Counted from the first letter of the stretch, positions 1 through 8,015 are shown. The stretch: DNA of 32,687 nucleotides from Microcoleus sp. FACHB-831 (GCF_014695585.1 NZ_JACJON010000082.1:1-32687); one strand, 5' to 3'. Program-made: numbers and translations. The notes: generated by a model not told the origin, from the sequence alone.

Positions 1-36
1 GCAAGGAGGCATGGCGGCAGGAGTTGTCTGTTTCAT
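1..36 (-). CDS. Start of an unidentified gene, cut by the window edge
   Basis: An ATG at 36-34 on the minus strand opens a frame (MKQTTPAAMPPC) that runs off the left edge. A purine-rich GAAGGG lies just upstream, at a spacing suitable for a ribosome binding site. The frame also stays open for some way upstream of this ATG, so the true start could lie elsewhere. Twelve residues are too few to name a family. It would lie downstream of the rhodanese-like gene on the same strand, with a gap of about 77 bp, and could share its transcript. Confidence 0.35.
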   Translation of the reverse strand, partial: MKQTTPAAMPPC

Positions 37-113
37 AGCTTGCCCTTCAACGTGAAATCTATGCCATACCTCGATTATACCTTTATTAATTCTAAATTTT
101 AGTTTAAGTCCCG

Positions 114-491
114 CTAAGACAAAGCAAAACCAGCGATCGCTTCAAGTGGAAAGCCAACTGCTTTCCAGGCTGCAACACCACCTCTTAGCTCAGATACATT
201 TTGATAGCCAGCGCCACGAAGTTTACTAGCGGCGGCGGCTGTTTCTTCGTCGGTTTCGCCGTAAATATAGATATCGCGACAAAGTTCCAGGCTAGCTAGA
301 GCGCGGTCTACCAATTCATTCGTGGGGAGGGAAATTGCTCCCAGAATGTGGCTGATGTTGAATTGGGTGCGATCGCGTGCATCGATAATTGTTAACGCTG
401 GCTCCCCCCAGTCCAACCGCTCTTTCAGGTCATAAACGCGAGACTTAGCTTGCATGGGCGCTGGTATGGGAAGCCCAAAGAATTTAATCAT
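114..491 (-). CDS. Rhodanese-fold protein lacking the catalytic cysteine (copy A)
   Basis: This 125-residue protein is a single rhodanese domain. The N-terminal strand motif IIDARDRTQF is at residues 35-44, the HILGAISLP element at 48-56, and the C-terminal GGVAAWK at 104-110. In active rhodaneses the strand IxIYC is followed by the sulfur-carrying loop. Here the strand is IYIYG with G78 in the cysteine position, and the loop reads ETDEET, acidic instead of basic. The nearest Cys (C71) lies before the strand. Sulfurtransferase activity is therefore unlikely, and a binding or regulatory role is inferred. It is strongly similar along its length to the protein at 1280-1768, including the unusual loop, so the two are probably an old tandem duplication. 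There is no signal peptide, so it is probably cytoplasmic. Confidence 0.85.
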   Translation of the reverse strand: MIKFFGLPIPAPMQAKSRVYDLKERLDWGEPALTIIDARDRTQFNISHILGAISLPTNELVDRALASLELCRDIYIYGETDEETAAAASKLRGAGYQNVSELRGGVAAWKAVGFPLEAIAGFALS

Positions 492-1279
492 TTCTTATAC
501 CGTGTTTTGTCGAATTCCCTGCAATGTAACAAATAATCTTAATATTTGCAAACTTTTATAATTAAATTCTTTACAAAATCCTCAATTTATGATCTGGTCT
601 CGGTTTCGAGGCTAAAACCTATTGTCAAGGGGTATCTACGGGTTAGGTACAAATACTCAATTGTTATAGGCGCTGCTTGTTGGGTACTTGGTGGAAACCT
701 TTTAGCTAAGGGAATAGGGGCTGGTGATTGGAGTCTACTGTTGCGGATTAGGAGAACCTGGCTTATCGGCGTCTTTACAAAACTGGGAAGAATTTAGATG
801 GCGCTGACTATTTCCAATAGCCTTACTTGGAGATTAGAGTTTGAAAATAAATATAAATATAGATTTTTAGATAAGGTTCAAGTTAAAGGCGGAACAAACT
901 CCGTCCCTTTCTTTGAGATATTCGATATTAACTAGCTTCCCACCATCCAGTTAAAGTTAAAATCCCGTAAAAATTTTCAACTTGGTATATTATATTACCA
1001 AAAATATTTTTTTAAAGCCTTGTAAATATTCCAACAGATATTGCAAACAAATAAAGAGGATAAAGCAGGTAAACTGTACGTTCAACGCTGCAAAAAAATG
1101 CAAAAATATCCGCTACCTGAAGAATGGAGCGGAGCCTAAATTTGAGACAACAAATGTTAGAAGTTTGTTATTTAAATAGTGTATTAGGGCAAACGCAGAG
1201 GGATTGCCCTAATGCCAATCAAGTGCGCGATCGCTAGCTTCACAACTTAGCGCTACTCTCGCAAGAGATAACCAACTCT
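492..1279. other. 788-bp gap between the two rhodanese-like genes
   Basis: This is AT-rich sequence with no convincing gene. Open frames at 546-797 and 982-1179 (plus) have no good start signal and give lysine- or arginine-rich, family-less translations. A small imperfect hairpin (AAAGGCGG pairing with CCGTCCCTTT) lies near 885-915. A HIP1 octamer is near 1208. I found no tRNA-like cloverleaf or mobile-element ends. Confidence 0.5.
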
Positions 1280-1768
1280 TTACATTTTAGAACCCTTTTT
1301 CTGGTTCTCTGCTTGAGTTTTAACTGCATCTACAACATTGTAGTCATTGCGCCCCGGAGGAGTTCTTGATTCGATCACGCCTTCTGTAGGACCGCCAATT
1401 GCTTTCCATGCAGGAAAGCCACCTTTTAGTTCAGCTACGTTAGAAAAATTAGCCGCACGAAGTTGGCTTGCAGCTTGAGCAGCTTGCTCATCGGTTTCAG
1501 CATAAATGTAGATATCGCGGGTGGGCTGAAGCGCTCCCTGTGCGCGTTCTACCAATTCATCCGCCGGCATGGACATTGCACCGAGGATGTGGCCATCGTT
1601 GAAGGTGTTGCGCTCGCGCACATCTAGAATTGTAAAAGCTGGTTCGCCCCATTCTAGGCGGGCTTTCAAATCATGCACTGACGACTGTTGTTTAAATCCC
1701 GGTGGGGTGGGAGTAATATCTGGCAGAGCGTCTTTTGCGTCTATAATCGCGTCTTCAATTTTTTTCAT
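1280..1768 (-). CDS. Rhodanese-fold protein lacking the catalytic cysteine (copy B)
   Basis: This 162-residue protein is a rhodanese domain with about 28 extra residues at the N-terminus and about 30 at the C-terminus compared with copy A. The shared blocks are DLKARLEWGEPAFTILDVRER (split around residues 33-53), HILGAMSMP at 60-68, DIYIYAETDEQ at 85-95 and ELKGGFPAWK at 113-122. The cysteine position after the IYIY strand is A90, so this copy also cannot form the persulfide of an active sulfurtransferase. The C-terminal tail is polar and lysine-rich. The protein contains no cysteine at all. A role in protein interaction or anion binding is more likely than catalysis; that is inference from the missing residue. 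Confidence 0.85.
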   Translation of the reverse strand: MKKIEDAIIDAKDALPDITPTPPGFKQQSSVHDLKARLEWGEPAFTILDVRERNTFNDGHILGAMSMPADELVERAQGALQPTRDIYIYAETDEQAAQAASQLRAANFSNVAELKGGFPAWKAIGGPTEGVIESRTPPGRNDYNVVDAVKTQAENQKKGSKM

Positions 1769-1876
1769 AATAAAGTGTTACCGAATTACTTCCCCTGAAC
1801 TTTAACAAGGCATTTACCTTCGCCTTATCCTTCTTGAGGGAGAAAGTTTTAACTATCCTTCTTTAGGTATAGTTGA

Positions 1877-1912
1877 GCGCCAGAAGCGCGAGCGCGCCAG
1901 AAGCGCGAGCGC
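1877..1912. repeat. Two tandem copies of a 17-bp GC-rich unit
   Basis: The unit GCGCCAGAAGCGCGAGC occurs twice without a gap (1877-1893 and 1894-1910) and is followed by another GC. It lies between the glycosyltransferase stop and the rhodanese-like gene, in otherwise AT-rich DNA. The core GCGCGAGCGC recurs near 32125. It looks like a short interspersed or tandem repeat and has no obvious coding role. Confidence 0.8.
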
Positions 1913-1964
1913 AAAGTATTTTATTTTAGATTTTAAATTCTCTGCTACATCAATTGCCTATTCT

Positions 1965-3197
1965 CTACCTTCTACGGAAAGGTTCTTCACTACTCCAGCA
2001 ACGACGAATAAGTTTGAACTCATCAAGTATCGAAAATATACTTTTCATATAATCTCCACCAGTCCATCTAGATGCTCGTTCCAATCCGCGTTGCACAAGT
2101 GTAGAGCGCAGTTCGGGATTATCGTAAAGCGATTTAATTGCCATAGCCAGCTGCTTCTCATCTTTAGCATCTACTAACAAAGCAGCATCTCCCAATTGCT
2201 CATTTGCACCTGCAACAATTGACGCAACAACAGGACAACCTAAAGCAAATGCCTCTAACGGAGGTAAATTATCAGGCCCGTAAAGAGTCGTAAAAGTTAA
2301 TGCAAAGGCGTTGCGGTATAGTAACATCAAGTCTTCCTGGGGTACAAACCCTAGAAAATGCACTTGATTGGATAGATTAAGATCTGCCACCAATTTTTGG
2401 ATATATTGCTGATTTCCTTTGTCTGCACCAACAAGCACAAGTGGTAAAACAAGGTTATGCTCATCGCGCAAAAATTGCAAAGCTAGTAATAATGCAGCAT
2501 GATTCTTATGCGGCCAAAATTGCGCTGGATAAAATAAATATTGTGCAGGAATATTGTATTTATTCAGGACTTGTTGTTCGTCGTTTGAAGTAAAATTTAG
2601 GGCAAAATTAGGAGTAGGATAAGGGATAACTTTAATACGTTCTGGCGCTACTTGATAAAACCGTTCAATCTCAGCTTTGCCAGCTTCGGTTCCGGTAATT
2701 ATTGCCGCAGAGCGTTGGATCTTAGTTCCGTAAGAGCGATCGCGCTTCTCCCATCGTCCGCCTGTACTCACTTCAGGGAAATAAGGTTGGTTGCGATGTT
2801 CCAAATCCCACACTGTAGTAATGTATGGAATTTCCATTGTTAAATAATCGTATGTCCCTAATTCCAGATACCAAAATATTTCAACGCCGCTGTTTAAAAC
2901 AAATTTCTCTTCCAGATTTTCTACTTTTACTTGTTTAAATATGCCGCTTGTAGTTTTGTTTAACTTATATTTGAGCCGTTCTTTTAGGGTACGGTTTGCG
3001 TAGCTACGCTGAATAGGAATAACCTCAATATGTTTGGCTGATATTTCTTTTTCTAGCCCTTGGCTCCTAGTAAATACCATAAATTTGTGACCGCTGTCAG
3101 CCCCATATTTGAGCAGCGATTGAAATATGGCTGTTTCAAATGTAGAACCTCCACCGACTTCAGCTTTAAGATTTTTTAGATATAAACCAACTTTCAT
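1965..3197 (-). CDS. Glycosyltransferase, GT4-like (GT-B fold)
   Basis: This 410-residue protein is predicted to transfer a sugar from a nucleotide donor, probably onto a surface polysaccharide or lipid-linked glycan. The N-terminal MKVGLYLKNL and a glycine-rich GGGS segment fit the first Rossmann-like domain. The C-terminal domain has the strand YPAQFWPHKNH, the LVGA strand and the donor-site segment GPDNLPPLEAFALGCPVV. Classical GT4 enzymes have an EX7E motif. Here only the second glutamate (PPLEA) is present and the first position is glycine, as I recall for a GPxNLPPLEA subgroup. It is the last gene of the sugar cassette, separated from the methyltransferase by 113 bp that contain a C-run/G-run palindrome, so it may be transcribed partly independently. 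Base composition is AT-rich and the gene has one HIP1 site. The acceptor cannot be predicted. Confidence 0.85.
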   Translation of the reverse strand: MKVGLYLKNLKAEVGGGSTFETAIFQSLLKYGADSGHKFMVFTRSQGLEKEISAKHIEVIPIQRSYANRTLKERLKYKLNKTTSGIFKQVKVENLEEKFVLNSGVEIFWYLELGTYDYLTMEIPYITTVWDLEHRNQPYFPEVSTGGRWEKRDRSYGTKIQRSAAIITGTEAGKAEIERFYQVAPERIKVIPYPTPNFALNFTSNDEQQVLNKYNIPAQYLFYPAQFWPHKNHAALLLALQFLRDEHNLVLPLVLVGADKGNQQYIQKLVADLNLSNQVHFLGFVPQEDLMLLYRNAFALTFTTLYGPDNLPPLEAFALGCPVVASIVAGANEQLGDAALLVDAKDEKQLAMAIKSLYDNPELRSTLVQRGLERASRWTGGDYMKSIFSILDEFKLIRRCWSSEEPFRRR

Positions 3198-3242
3198 ATA
3201 ATTTCACCTAGCTCCAATTGTGCATGATGTTGCCACAAATCA

Positions 3243-3286
3243 GATCCCCCCTTTCCCCCCTTAATAAGGGGAAAAAGGGGGGAATC
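3243..3286. repeat. C-run/G-run palindromic repeat
   Basis: GATCCCCCC at 3243-3251 pairs with GGGGGGAATC at 3277-3286. Inside, CCCC from the run at 3255-3260 pairs with GGGG at 3268-3271 around a TTAATAA loop. This is the pattern of a common cyanobacterial interspersed palindrome. It sits between the methyltransferase stop and the glycosyltransferase start and could form a stable RNA hairpin in the transcript. There is no T-run after it on the minus strand, so a simple terminator is not indicated. Confidence 0.75.
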
Positions 3287-3310
3287 GTTATCAAAATAAT
3301 AGTGCATTAA

Positions 3311-4078
3311 TCATCCTCTTATTACGAAGAAAACCTGCCAAGTATTAGCTCCGGCTTTCTTCCCTGTCATCCATTCACCATAGGTAATCAATTCCAGAGC
3401 GTTTTCCTTAAGTAATAAATCAATTTCCGGCTTAAATAAATATCGCATTTTGTGAGTTTCGTGGATTTGTTCCACTGTACCGCTATCTTTACTTTGGATA
3501 AATACTTGATAATTTACATCCACTAAATTATCATTAAAATCCATTATTGGTTCTGCAATACGAGTAACAATAATTTCTTCGTCCTCCAAGCGTTTGACTC
3601 TAACCGTCGGGCGATCGCTCAACACTGCGGGACCATACCAACAGTCAAAAATAAACACTCCTCCCGGCTTAAGATGATATTTTGCAGTAGCAAAAGCAGC
3701 CTGCAAATCGTCGTTACTCGTCTGATAGCTAAATACGTGAAATAGCGAGATCGCCGCATCAAATTTGCGCTCTAGGCGGACGTTGCGGATATCACCTTGA
3801 GAAAAGTTTAGCTGGCATGCAAGTGCTGGAGGTAAAGTAAGCGATCGCGTCTGCGCCTGCTCCAGCATATCAGCGCTCAAATCTACACCGTAAACTTCAT
3901 ATCCCGCCTGTGCTAGAAGCGCTGCATGTGCCCCCGTTCCACAGCCTAACTCTATAATAGATTCTGTACCAGGGGCATAACTTTGCAGCAATTGATTAAC
4001 AAAATTTGCCTCAGTTGCGTAGTCTTTATCTCGGTACAAAAGATTATAGTAGCGGGCATAATTTGCAAATACTTTCAC
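3311..4078 (-). CDS. Class I SAM-dependent methyltransferase
   Basis: This 255-residue protein has the class I methyltransferase fold. Motif I IIELGCGTGA is at residues 41-50 (SAM-binding glycine loop). An acidic residue closes the next strand in YEVYGVDLS, and the later motifs include DAAISLFHVFSY and the post-motif LKPGGVFIFDCW. It methylates a small molecule or sugar; the substrate cannot be read from the sequence. Its ATG overlaps the stop codon of the upstream aminotransferase (ATGA, 4078-4075), which indicates translational coupling. Known sugar-modifying cassettes pair DegT aminotransferases with N- or C-methyltransferases, so an amino-sugar substrate is a reasonable inference. Confidence 0.88.
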   Translation of the reverse strand: MKVFANYARYYNLLYRDKDYATEANFVNQLLQSYAPGTESIIELGCGTGAHAALLAQAGYEVYGVDLSADMLEQAQTRSLTLPPALACQLNFSQGDIRNVRLERKFDAAISLFHVFSYQTSNDDLQAAFATAKYHLKPGGVFIFDCWYGPAVLSDRPTVRVKRLEDEEIIVTRIAEPIMDFNDNLVDVNYQVFIQSKDSGTVEQIHETHKMRYLFKPEIDLLLKENALELITYGEWMTGKKAGANTWQVFFVIRG

Positions 4079-5193
4079 GCCATCACCTCACGTAAAACAG
4101 CAGCGACCCGTTCCATTTGTTCATCAGTCAAAGCCATTCCGCTAGGAACATAAAAGCCTCGACGCGCGATCCGTTCTGAAACAGGGTGAGACTCTTCCTT
4201 AAACAATCCCATTTTATGAAATACTGGCTGCTCGTGCATAGGCCAAAAAAATGGCCGAGTACCGATGTTTTTTTCAGCCAAAAGCCTCATTGCTTCTGGC
4301 GCATCAAAAGGCACTTCGTCTTTTAAAACCAAGCCATATACCCAATAAATATTTTCAGCATAATCTGTGCGCGGGACTGGCAATTCTAAGCCGGGAATGT
4401 CTGCAAAAAGTTCTGTGTAGCGCTTACCCATGCGACGCTTTCTGGCTACAAACTCATCCAATCTCTCTAGTTGAGCCACACCCAATGCGGCTTGTAAATT
4501 AGTCATGCGTAGGTTCCATCCCAGTTCTTCATGGATGAAGCGCTGCTTGGGTTGAAAGCACAAATTCCTTAAAGAACGACAGCGTTCCGCTAAATTATAG
4601 TCATCGGTGGCAATCATTCCGCCTTCACCCGTGGTTATATGTTTGTTGGGGTAAAAGCTAAACGTGCTAATATCTCCAAAGCTGCCGCAGGGTTTATCTT
4701 TATAGGTTTGACCATGCATTTCAGCAGCGTCTTCAATCACCTTTAAATTGTATTTTTCAGCTAGGGCTAATATGGGAGCCATATCTACTGGTAAACCATA
4801 AATATGTACTACCATAATTGCTTTGGTTTTTGGTGATATCTTCGCTTCCATCTGGTCAATATCGATATTCCAGGTATGGCGATCGCAATCCACTACAACT
4901 GGTACAGCACCCGCTCTAACAATGGCGGCTGCACATGAAATTATAGTAAAAGTTGGCAGAATTACTTCATCTCCTGCCCCGATTTCTAAAGCTACCACCG
5001 CCGCATCTATAGCGACAGAACCGTTACTCACGGCTATTCCATATTTGCGCCCAACCCGGGTAGCAAATTCTTCTTCAAATCTTCTAACAAATGGCCCTTC
5101 AGAGGAAATCCAACCACTGTCAATACACTCGTTGAGATATTGCCTTTCTTTACCATCTAATAGGGGCTGGTTAACTGGAATTGGTTCTATCAT
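4075..5193 (-). CDS. DegT/DnrJ/EryC1/StrS aminotransferase (sugar aminotransferase)
   Basis: This 372-residue protein is a full-length PLP-dependent enzyme of the DegT/DnrJ/EryC1/StrS family, which aminates keto-sugars bound to nucleotides. Visible landmarks are SNGSVAID (residues 57-64, phosphate-side turn), IEDAAEMHG with D155 for the PLP ring nitrogen, and SFYPNKHITTGEGG with the Schiff-base lysine K184. The C-terminal region contains the family-typical RRGFYVPSG. It starts with MIEPIPVNQP, 3 bp after the cupin gene stop, and overlaps the methyltransferase start, so the three form an operon. The likely product is an amino sugar for a surface glycan. Which keto-sugar is used is unknown, since no nucleotide-sugar dehydratase is in the window. 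Confidence 0.93.
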   Translation of the reverse strand: MIEPIPVNQPLLDGKERQYLNECIDSGWISSEGPFVRRFEEEFATRVGRKYGIAVSNGSVAIDAAVVALEIGAGDEVILPTFTIISCAAAIVRAGAVPVVVDCDRHTWNIDIDQMEAKISPKTKAIMVVHIYGLPVDMAPILALAEKYNLKVIEDAAEMHGQTYKDKPCGSFGDISTFSFYPNKHITTGEGGMIATDDYNLAERCRSLRNLCFQPKQRFIHEELGWNLRMTNLQAALGVAQLERLDEFVARKRRMGKRYTELFADIPGLELPVPRTDYAENIYWVYGLVLKDEVPFDAPEAMRLLAEKNIGTRPFFWPMHEQPVFHKMGLFKEESHPVSERIARRGFYVPSGMALTDEQMERVAAVLREVMA

Positions 5194-5196
5194 TCT

Positions 5197-5658
5197 TCAA
5201 GTTGGCTCTGCTATATTTACCATTTCTGCGGCGACACCCGGAAAACGAGTTTTGTCTTGTTCTCCAACATAGGGGCCTTGCTTGACTTCAATCATTTCCA
5301 CTTCTTCTATTACTTCAAACCCATGACCGCCTTCAACCAGCAGAATGATGTCACCTGCCCCTATTATGCGGCTTTCTAAATATTCTTGCTGTTGATTATA
5401 AAAATCAACGCGGAGTTTGCCTTTCTTTATTAAAAGAACTTCTTGGGTGTAGTAAACTTCGCGAGGTACAAGATTGTGGACGTGGGGTGGAATTTCTTTC
5501 CCAGCTGGATGCTTCATGTACGCAAGTTGTTGGGAAAAACTGTTAGGCGTAAAAAAGTGAATTCCCGGCTTACTGAAGTCTGAAGAAATAATCATCGCAA
5601 GCAGGCGATTGTCGTATATAATTTGTTGAACTAATTCGTGGGTCAAAACGGATGTCAT
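5197..5658 (-). CDS. Single-domain cupin, first gene of the sugar cassette
   Basis: This 153-residue protein has a cupin beta-barrel pattern. The first metal motif is PPHVHN...E with two histidines spaced HxH and a following glutamate in REVYYTQE. The strand GKLRVDFY, the turn GAGDIILL and the second motif GGHGFEVIEEVEMIEVKQGPY follow. The histidine and glutamate set would bind one metal ion. It is the promoter-proximal gene, 3 bp from the aminotransferase start. Cupins in such cassettes act as sugar epimerases/isomerases or as binding proteins; this one is not clearly either. The coordinated genes argue for nucleotide-sugar or glycan work. ATG 5658 is the only reasonable start. Confidence 0.8.
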   Translation of the reverse strand: MTSVLTHELVQQIIYDNRLLAMIISSDFSKPGIHFFTPNSFSQQLAYMKHPAGKEIPPHVHNLVPREVYYTQEVLLIKKGKLRVDFYNQQQEYLESRIIGAGDIILLVEGGHGFEVIEEVEMIEVKQGPYVGEQDKTRFPGVAAEMVNIAEPT

Positions 5659-6159
5659 AGAGTGGTTAAAGGTTTTCCGTAGAAGTAAACGGTTAGAGTA
5701 AATACCGCTTAATTAGAATATTAATAGCCTGTTATTTATTGGTCATCGGCTATCGTGCAGACAAAGAAGCACCCAATTGTCGCCTTGCGGTTATGGCGAT
5801 CGCCCGCGCTTTTATACTAATCAAAAAAACGGCGTCTAGCAATATAGAGTCTGGCTATATATGTTTATGTACAAGGGTAATTGCACTGAGAACTATAATG
5901 ACATTGACTGGCGGCTATAAGCTTATCAAATACTGGACTGTGGCTAAAAAAAAGTGTAAGACAACGCGGCTAAAATAAAATCTGCTTTGTAAATACACGC
6001 ATCGGCGACTGTGTTTAGCACCCAAGGTTTGCAACCAAATTTTGATTGCATTTTCACTCTAGTTATTTTATAAGAATAATCTGACTTAACTGATTTATAG
6101 ATAAAGTTTAGTTGTAATGTTAGTTGGTTAGGCTAAAGGTTTGCTCGAAGGAAGGGGCG
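5659..6159. other. About 500-bp divergent intergenic region
   Basis: This separates the minus-strand sugar cassette from the plus-strand mutL and must hold promoters for both. One open frame at 5739-5978 (plus) gives a basic, family-less translation and I do not call it a gene. One HIP1 octamer lies near 5797. No clear -35/-10 pair stood out. The purine-rich stretch near 6149-6157 serves mutL. Confidence 0.45.
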
Positions 6160-7905
6160 ATGCTTTACCCTAGACTAGAAATTATGAATCTTAGTATTAG
6201 AACCCTACCCGCTGACGTAGTGTATTTGATCGCCGCTGGAGAGGTGATTGACTCTCTGGCTGCTGCCGTGCGAGAACTGGTGGAAAATGCCCTCGATGCA
6301 AGAGCGTCGCGCATTACTATTTCGTTATGGCCCAGCCAGTGGCGGGTGCGCGTGGCAGACAATGGCATCGGCATGGAATTGGCAGACTTGCAGGAGGCGG
6401 CGAAGCCTCACAGCACAAGCAAAATAAGCAGTTGTGAAGATCTGTGGAAAATTACCAGCCTCGGTTTTCGCGGGGAGGCTTTGCACAGTCTAGCGGCTCT
6501 GGCTTGTCTGGAGATTTTGAGCCGGGGGGCAAAAAGCGCTGAAGGTTGGCGTGTTAATTATAATTCCCAAGGGGAAGCGATCGCCGCTGTACCAGCGGCG
6601 ATCGCTCCCGGAACTGTTGTTACTGTCTCGGATTTGTTCGGTACGTGGGAAGTCCGCCGCCAAGGGTTGCCCTCCCAATCGCAACAGCTACAGCGCATTA
6701 AAGCAACCATAGAACAAATTGCCCTGTGCCATCCCCAGGTTACTTGGCAGGTGCAGCAAAATGACCGCGATTGGTTCACCATTAGTCCGGGCGCAACAGC
6801 ACGACACATTTTGCCCCAAATCGTGCGCGAGGTGCGCTTGAACGACTTGCACCAGATGTCGGTAGAGGTTCCCTCAAAAGGCGCTGAGAATCCGCAATCG
6901 AAAATAGAACATCGAAACTCGAAAATCCAATTGCTGCTAGGGTTGCCAGACAAATGCCACCGCCATCGCCCGGATTGGGTGCGCGTGGCGATGAACGGAC
7001 GCATGGTAAAGTCTCCCGAATTGGAGCAAACTATACTGGGAGCTACAGTGCGGACGTTGCCGCGCGATCGCTACCCGATATGTTTTCTGCATCTGCAAAT
7101 TTGTCCTTCGCAAATTGACTGGAACCGCCATCCCGCTAAGGCAGAAATTTATTTGCACCAATTGAGTTACTGGCAAGAACAAGTTACGGGTGTAATTGAG
7201 CAAGCTTTGCACCTCAACGTTGAGGTAAACGAGCGATCGCCTTTAGCCTCGCGCGTCGGAACCTTACTAAAAGCCGCAGAAGCGAAGGTTGCTTATGGTG
7301 TCAGCCGTTCCATTCAACCAACACCAGATAGTAAAGTAGCAACCAATGCCAGAGAAATTGGACTTATCGAACTGCGAGCCGTTGCCCAAGTCCACAACAC
7401 TTATATCGTGGCAGAGCATGCGGCTGGCGTGTGGTTAGTGGAGCAACATATTGCCCACGAGCGCGTATTATACGAGCAGTTATGCGATCGCTGGCAGATC
7501 GTTCCCCTCGAACCCCCCGCGATTCTTAACGATCTGTCCCCAGCTAGAGTAGAACAACTCCAACGTATCGGGTTAGACGTAGAACCCTTTGGCGAACAAC
7601 TTTGGGCTGTACGCACCGCACCAGCAATTTTACGCGGGCGTTCCGATTGTCCCGATGCCCTCAAAGAACTCGCCTGCGGTGGTGACTTGCAAGCAGCCCA
7701 GGTAGCAGTAGCGTGCCGCACTGCTATCCGCAACGGCACGCAACTTACCCTTATTGAAATGCAAACCTTGTTAGAGCAATGGCAACGCACCCGTCATCCC
7801 CGCACTTGTCCTCACGGGCGTCCGATTTATTTATCTCTCGAAGAGTCTTCCCTAGCTCGTTTCTTCCGCCGTCATTGGGTAATTGGTAAGAGTCATGGTA
7901 TCTAG
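6160..7905 (+). CDS. mutL: DNA mismatch repair protein MutL
   Basis: MutL links mismatch recognition by MutS to strand incision and removal. The GHKL ATPase motifs are clear: RELVENALDA (residues 38-47), DNGIGM (67-72), HSTSKI (84-89) and GFRGEAL (102-108). The C-terminal endonuclease-type motifs are also present: EQHIAHERVLYE from residue 428 (family DQHA-x2-E-x4-E, with D changed to E and A to I), ACR, CPHGRP starting at C550, and FFRR near 568. Nicking activity is therefore plausible but not certain. AAGGAAGGGG just before ATG 6160 favours that start (581 residues). ATG 6184, giving MNLSIRTLP, matches the usual family N-terminus and is the alternative. A repeat-derived 14-residue segment interrupts the protein near residues 244-257. 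Confidence 0.95.
   Translation: MLYPRLEIMNLSIRTLPADVVYLIAAGEVIDSLAAAVRELVENALDARASRITISLWPSQWRVRVADNGIGMELADLQEAAKPHSTSKISSCEDLWKITSLGFRGEALHSLAALACLEILSRGAKSAEGWRVNYNSQGEAIAAVPAAIAPGTVVTVSDLFGTWEVRRQGLPSQSQQLQRIKATIEQIALCHPQVTWQVQQNDRDWFTISPGATARHILPQIVREVRLNDLHQMSVEVPSKGAENPQSKIEHRNSKIQLLLGLPDKCHRHRPDWVRVAMNGRMVKSPELEQTILGATVRTLPRDRYPICFLHLQICPSQIDWNRHPAKAEIYLHQLSYWQEQVTGVIEQALHLNVEVNERSPLASRVGTLLKAAEAKVAYGVSRSIQPTPDSKVATNAREIGLIELRAVAQVHNTYIVAEHAAGVWLVEQHIAHERVLYEQLCDRWQIVPLEPPAILNDLSPARVEQLQRIGLDVEPFGEQLWAVRTAPAILRGRSDCPDALKELACGGDLQAAQVAVACRTAIRNGTQLTLIEMQTLLEQWQRTRHPRTCPHGRPIYLSLEESSLARFFRRHWVIGKSHGI
6889..6930 (+). repeat. Short AAATC-type repeat inside the mutL reading frame
   Basis: The 42 bp here contain repeated units of the form AATCSMAAATCGAAAA and translate in frame to NPQSKIEHRNSKIQ. 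AT-rich heptamer-like repeats of this type (ATCCAAAATC) are common between cyanobacterial genes; the same words form the hairpin at 30193-30241. The segment lies at the junction between the ATPase and transducer parts of MutL, between SKGAE and LLLGL, where a loop insertion could be tolerated. Confidence 0.6.
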
Positions 7906-8015
7906 TACAGATACAACTAGCTCTTTGCTAATCGTTAGGTAATATCAGTTGCGGTTGGTTCGGGAGCGTTGTAAATTTAGCCTTTGCTTATCAAACCCGA
8001 AACTATAGATTGCGT

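Noticed and set aside
546-797. 83-codon open frame on plus between the rhodanese-like genes
   Set aside because: TTG start without a ribosome binding site, strongly basic translation with no family features, and AT-rich surroundings.
982-1179. 65-codon open frame on plus
   Set aside because: Lys/Asn/Ile-rich translation typical of AT-rich noncoding DNA; no start signal.
5739-5978. 79-codon open frame on plus in the mutL upstream region
   Set aside because: No ribosome binding site, odd composition, and it lies where promoters are expected.
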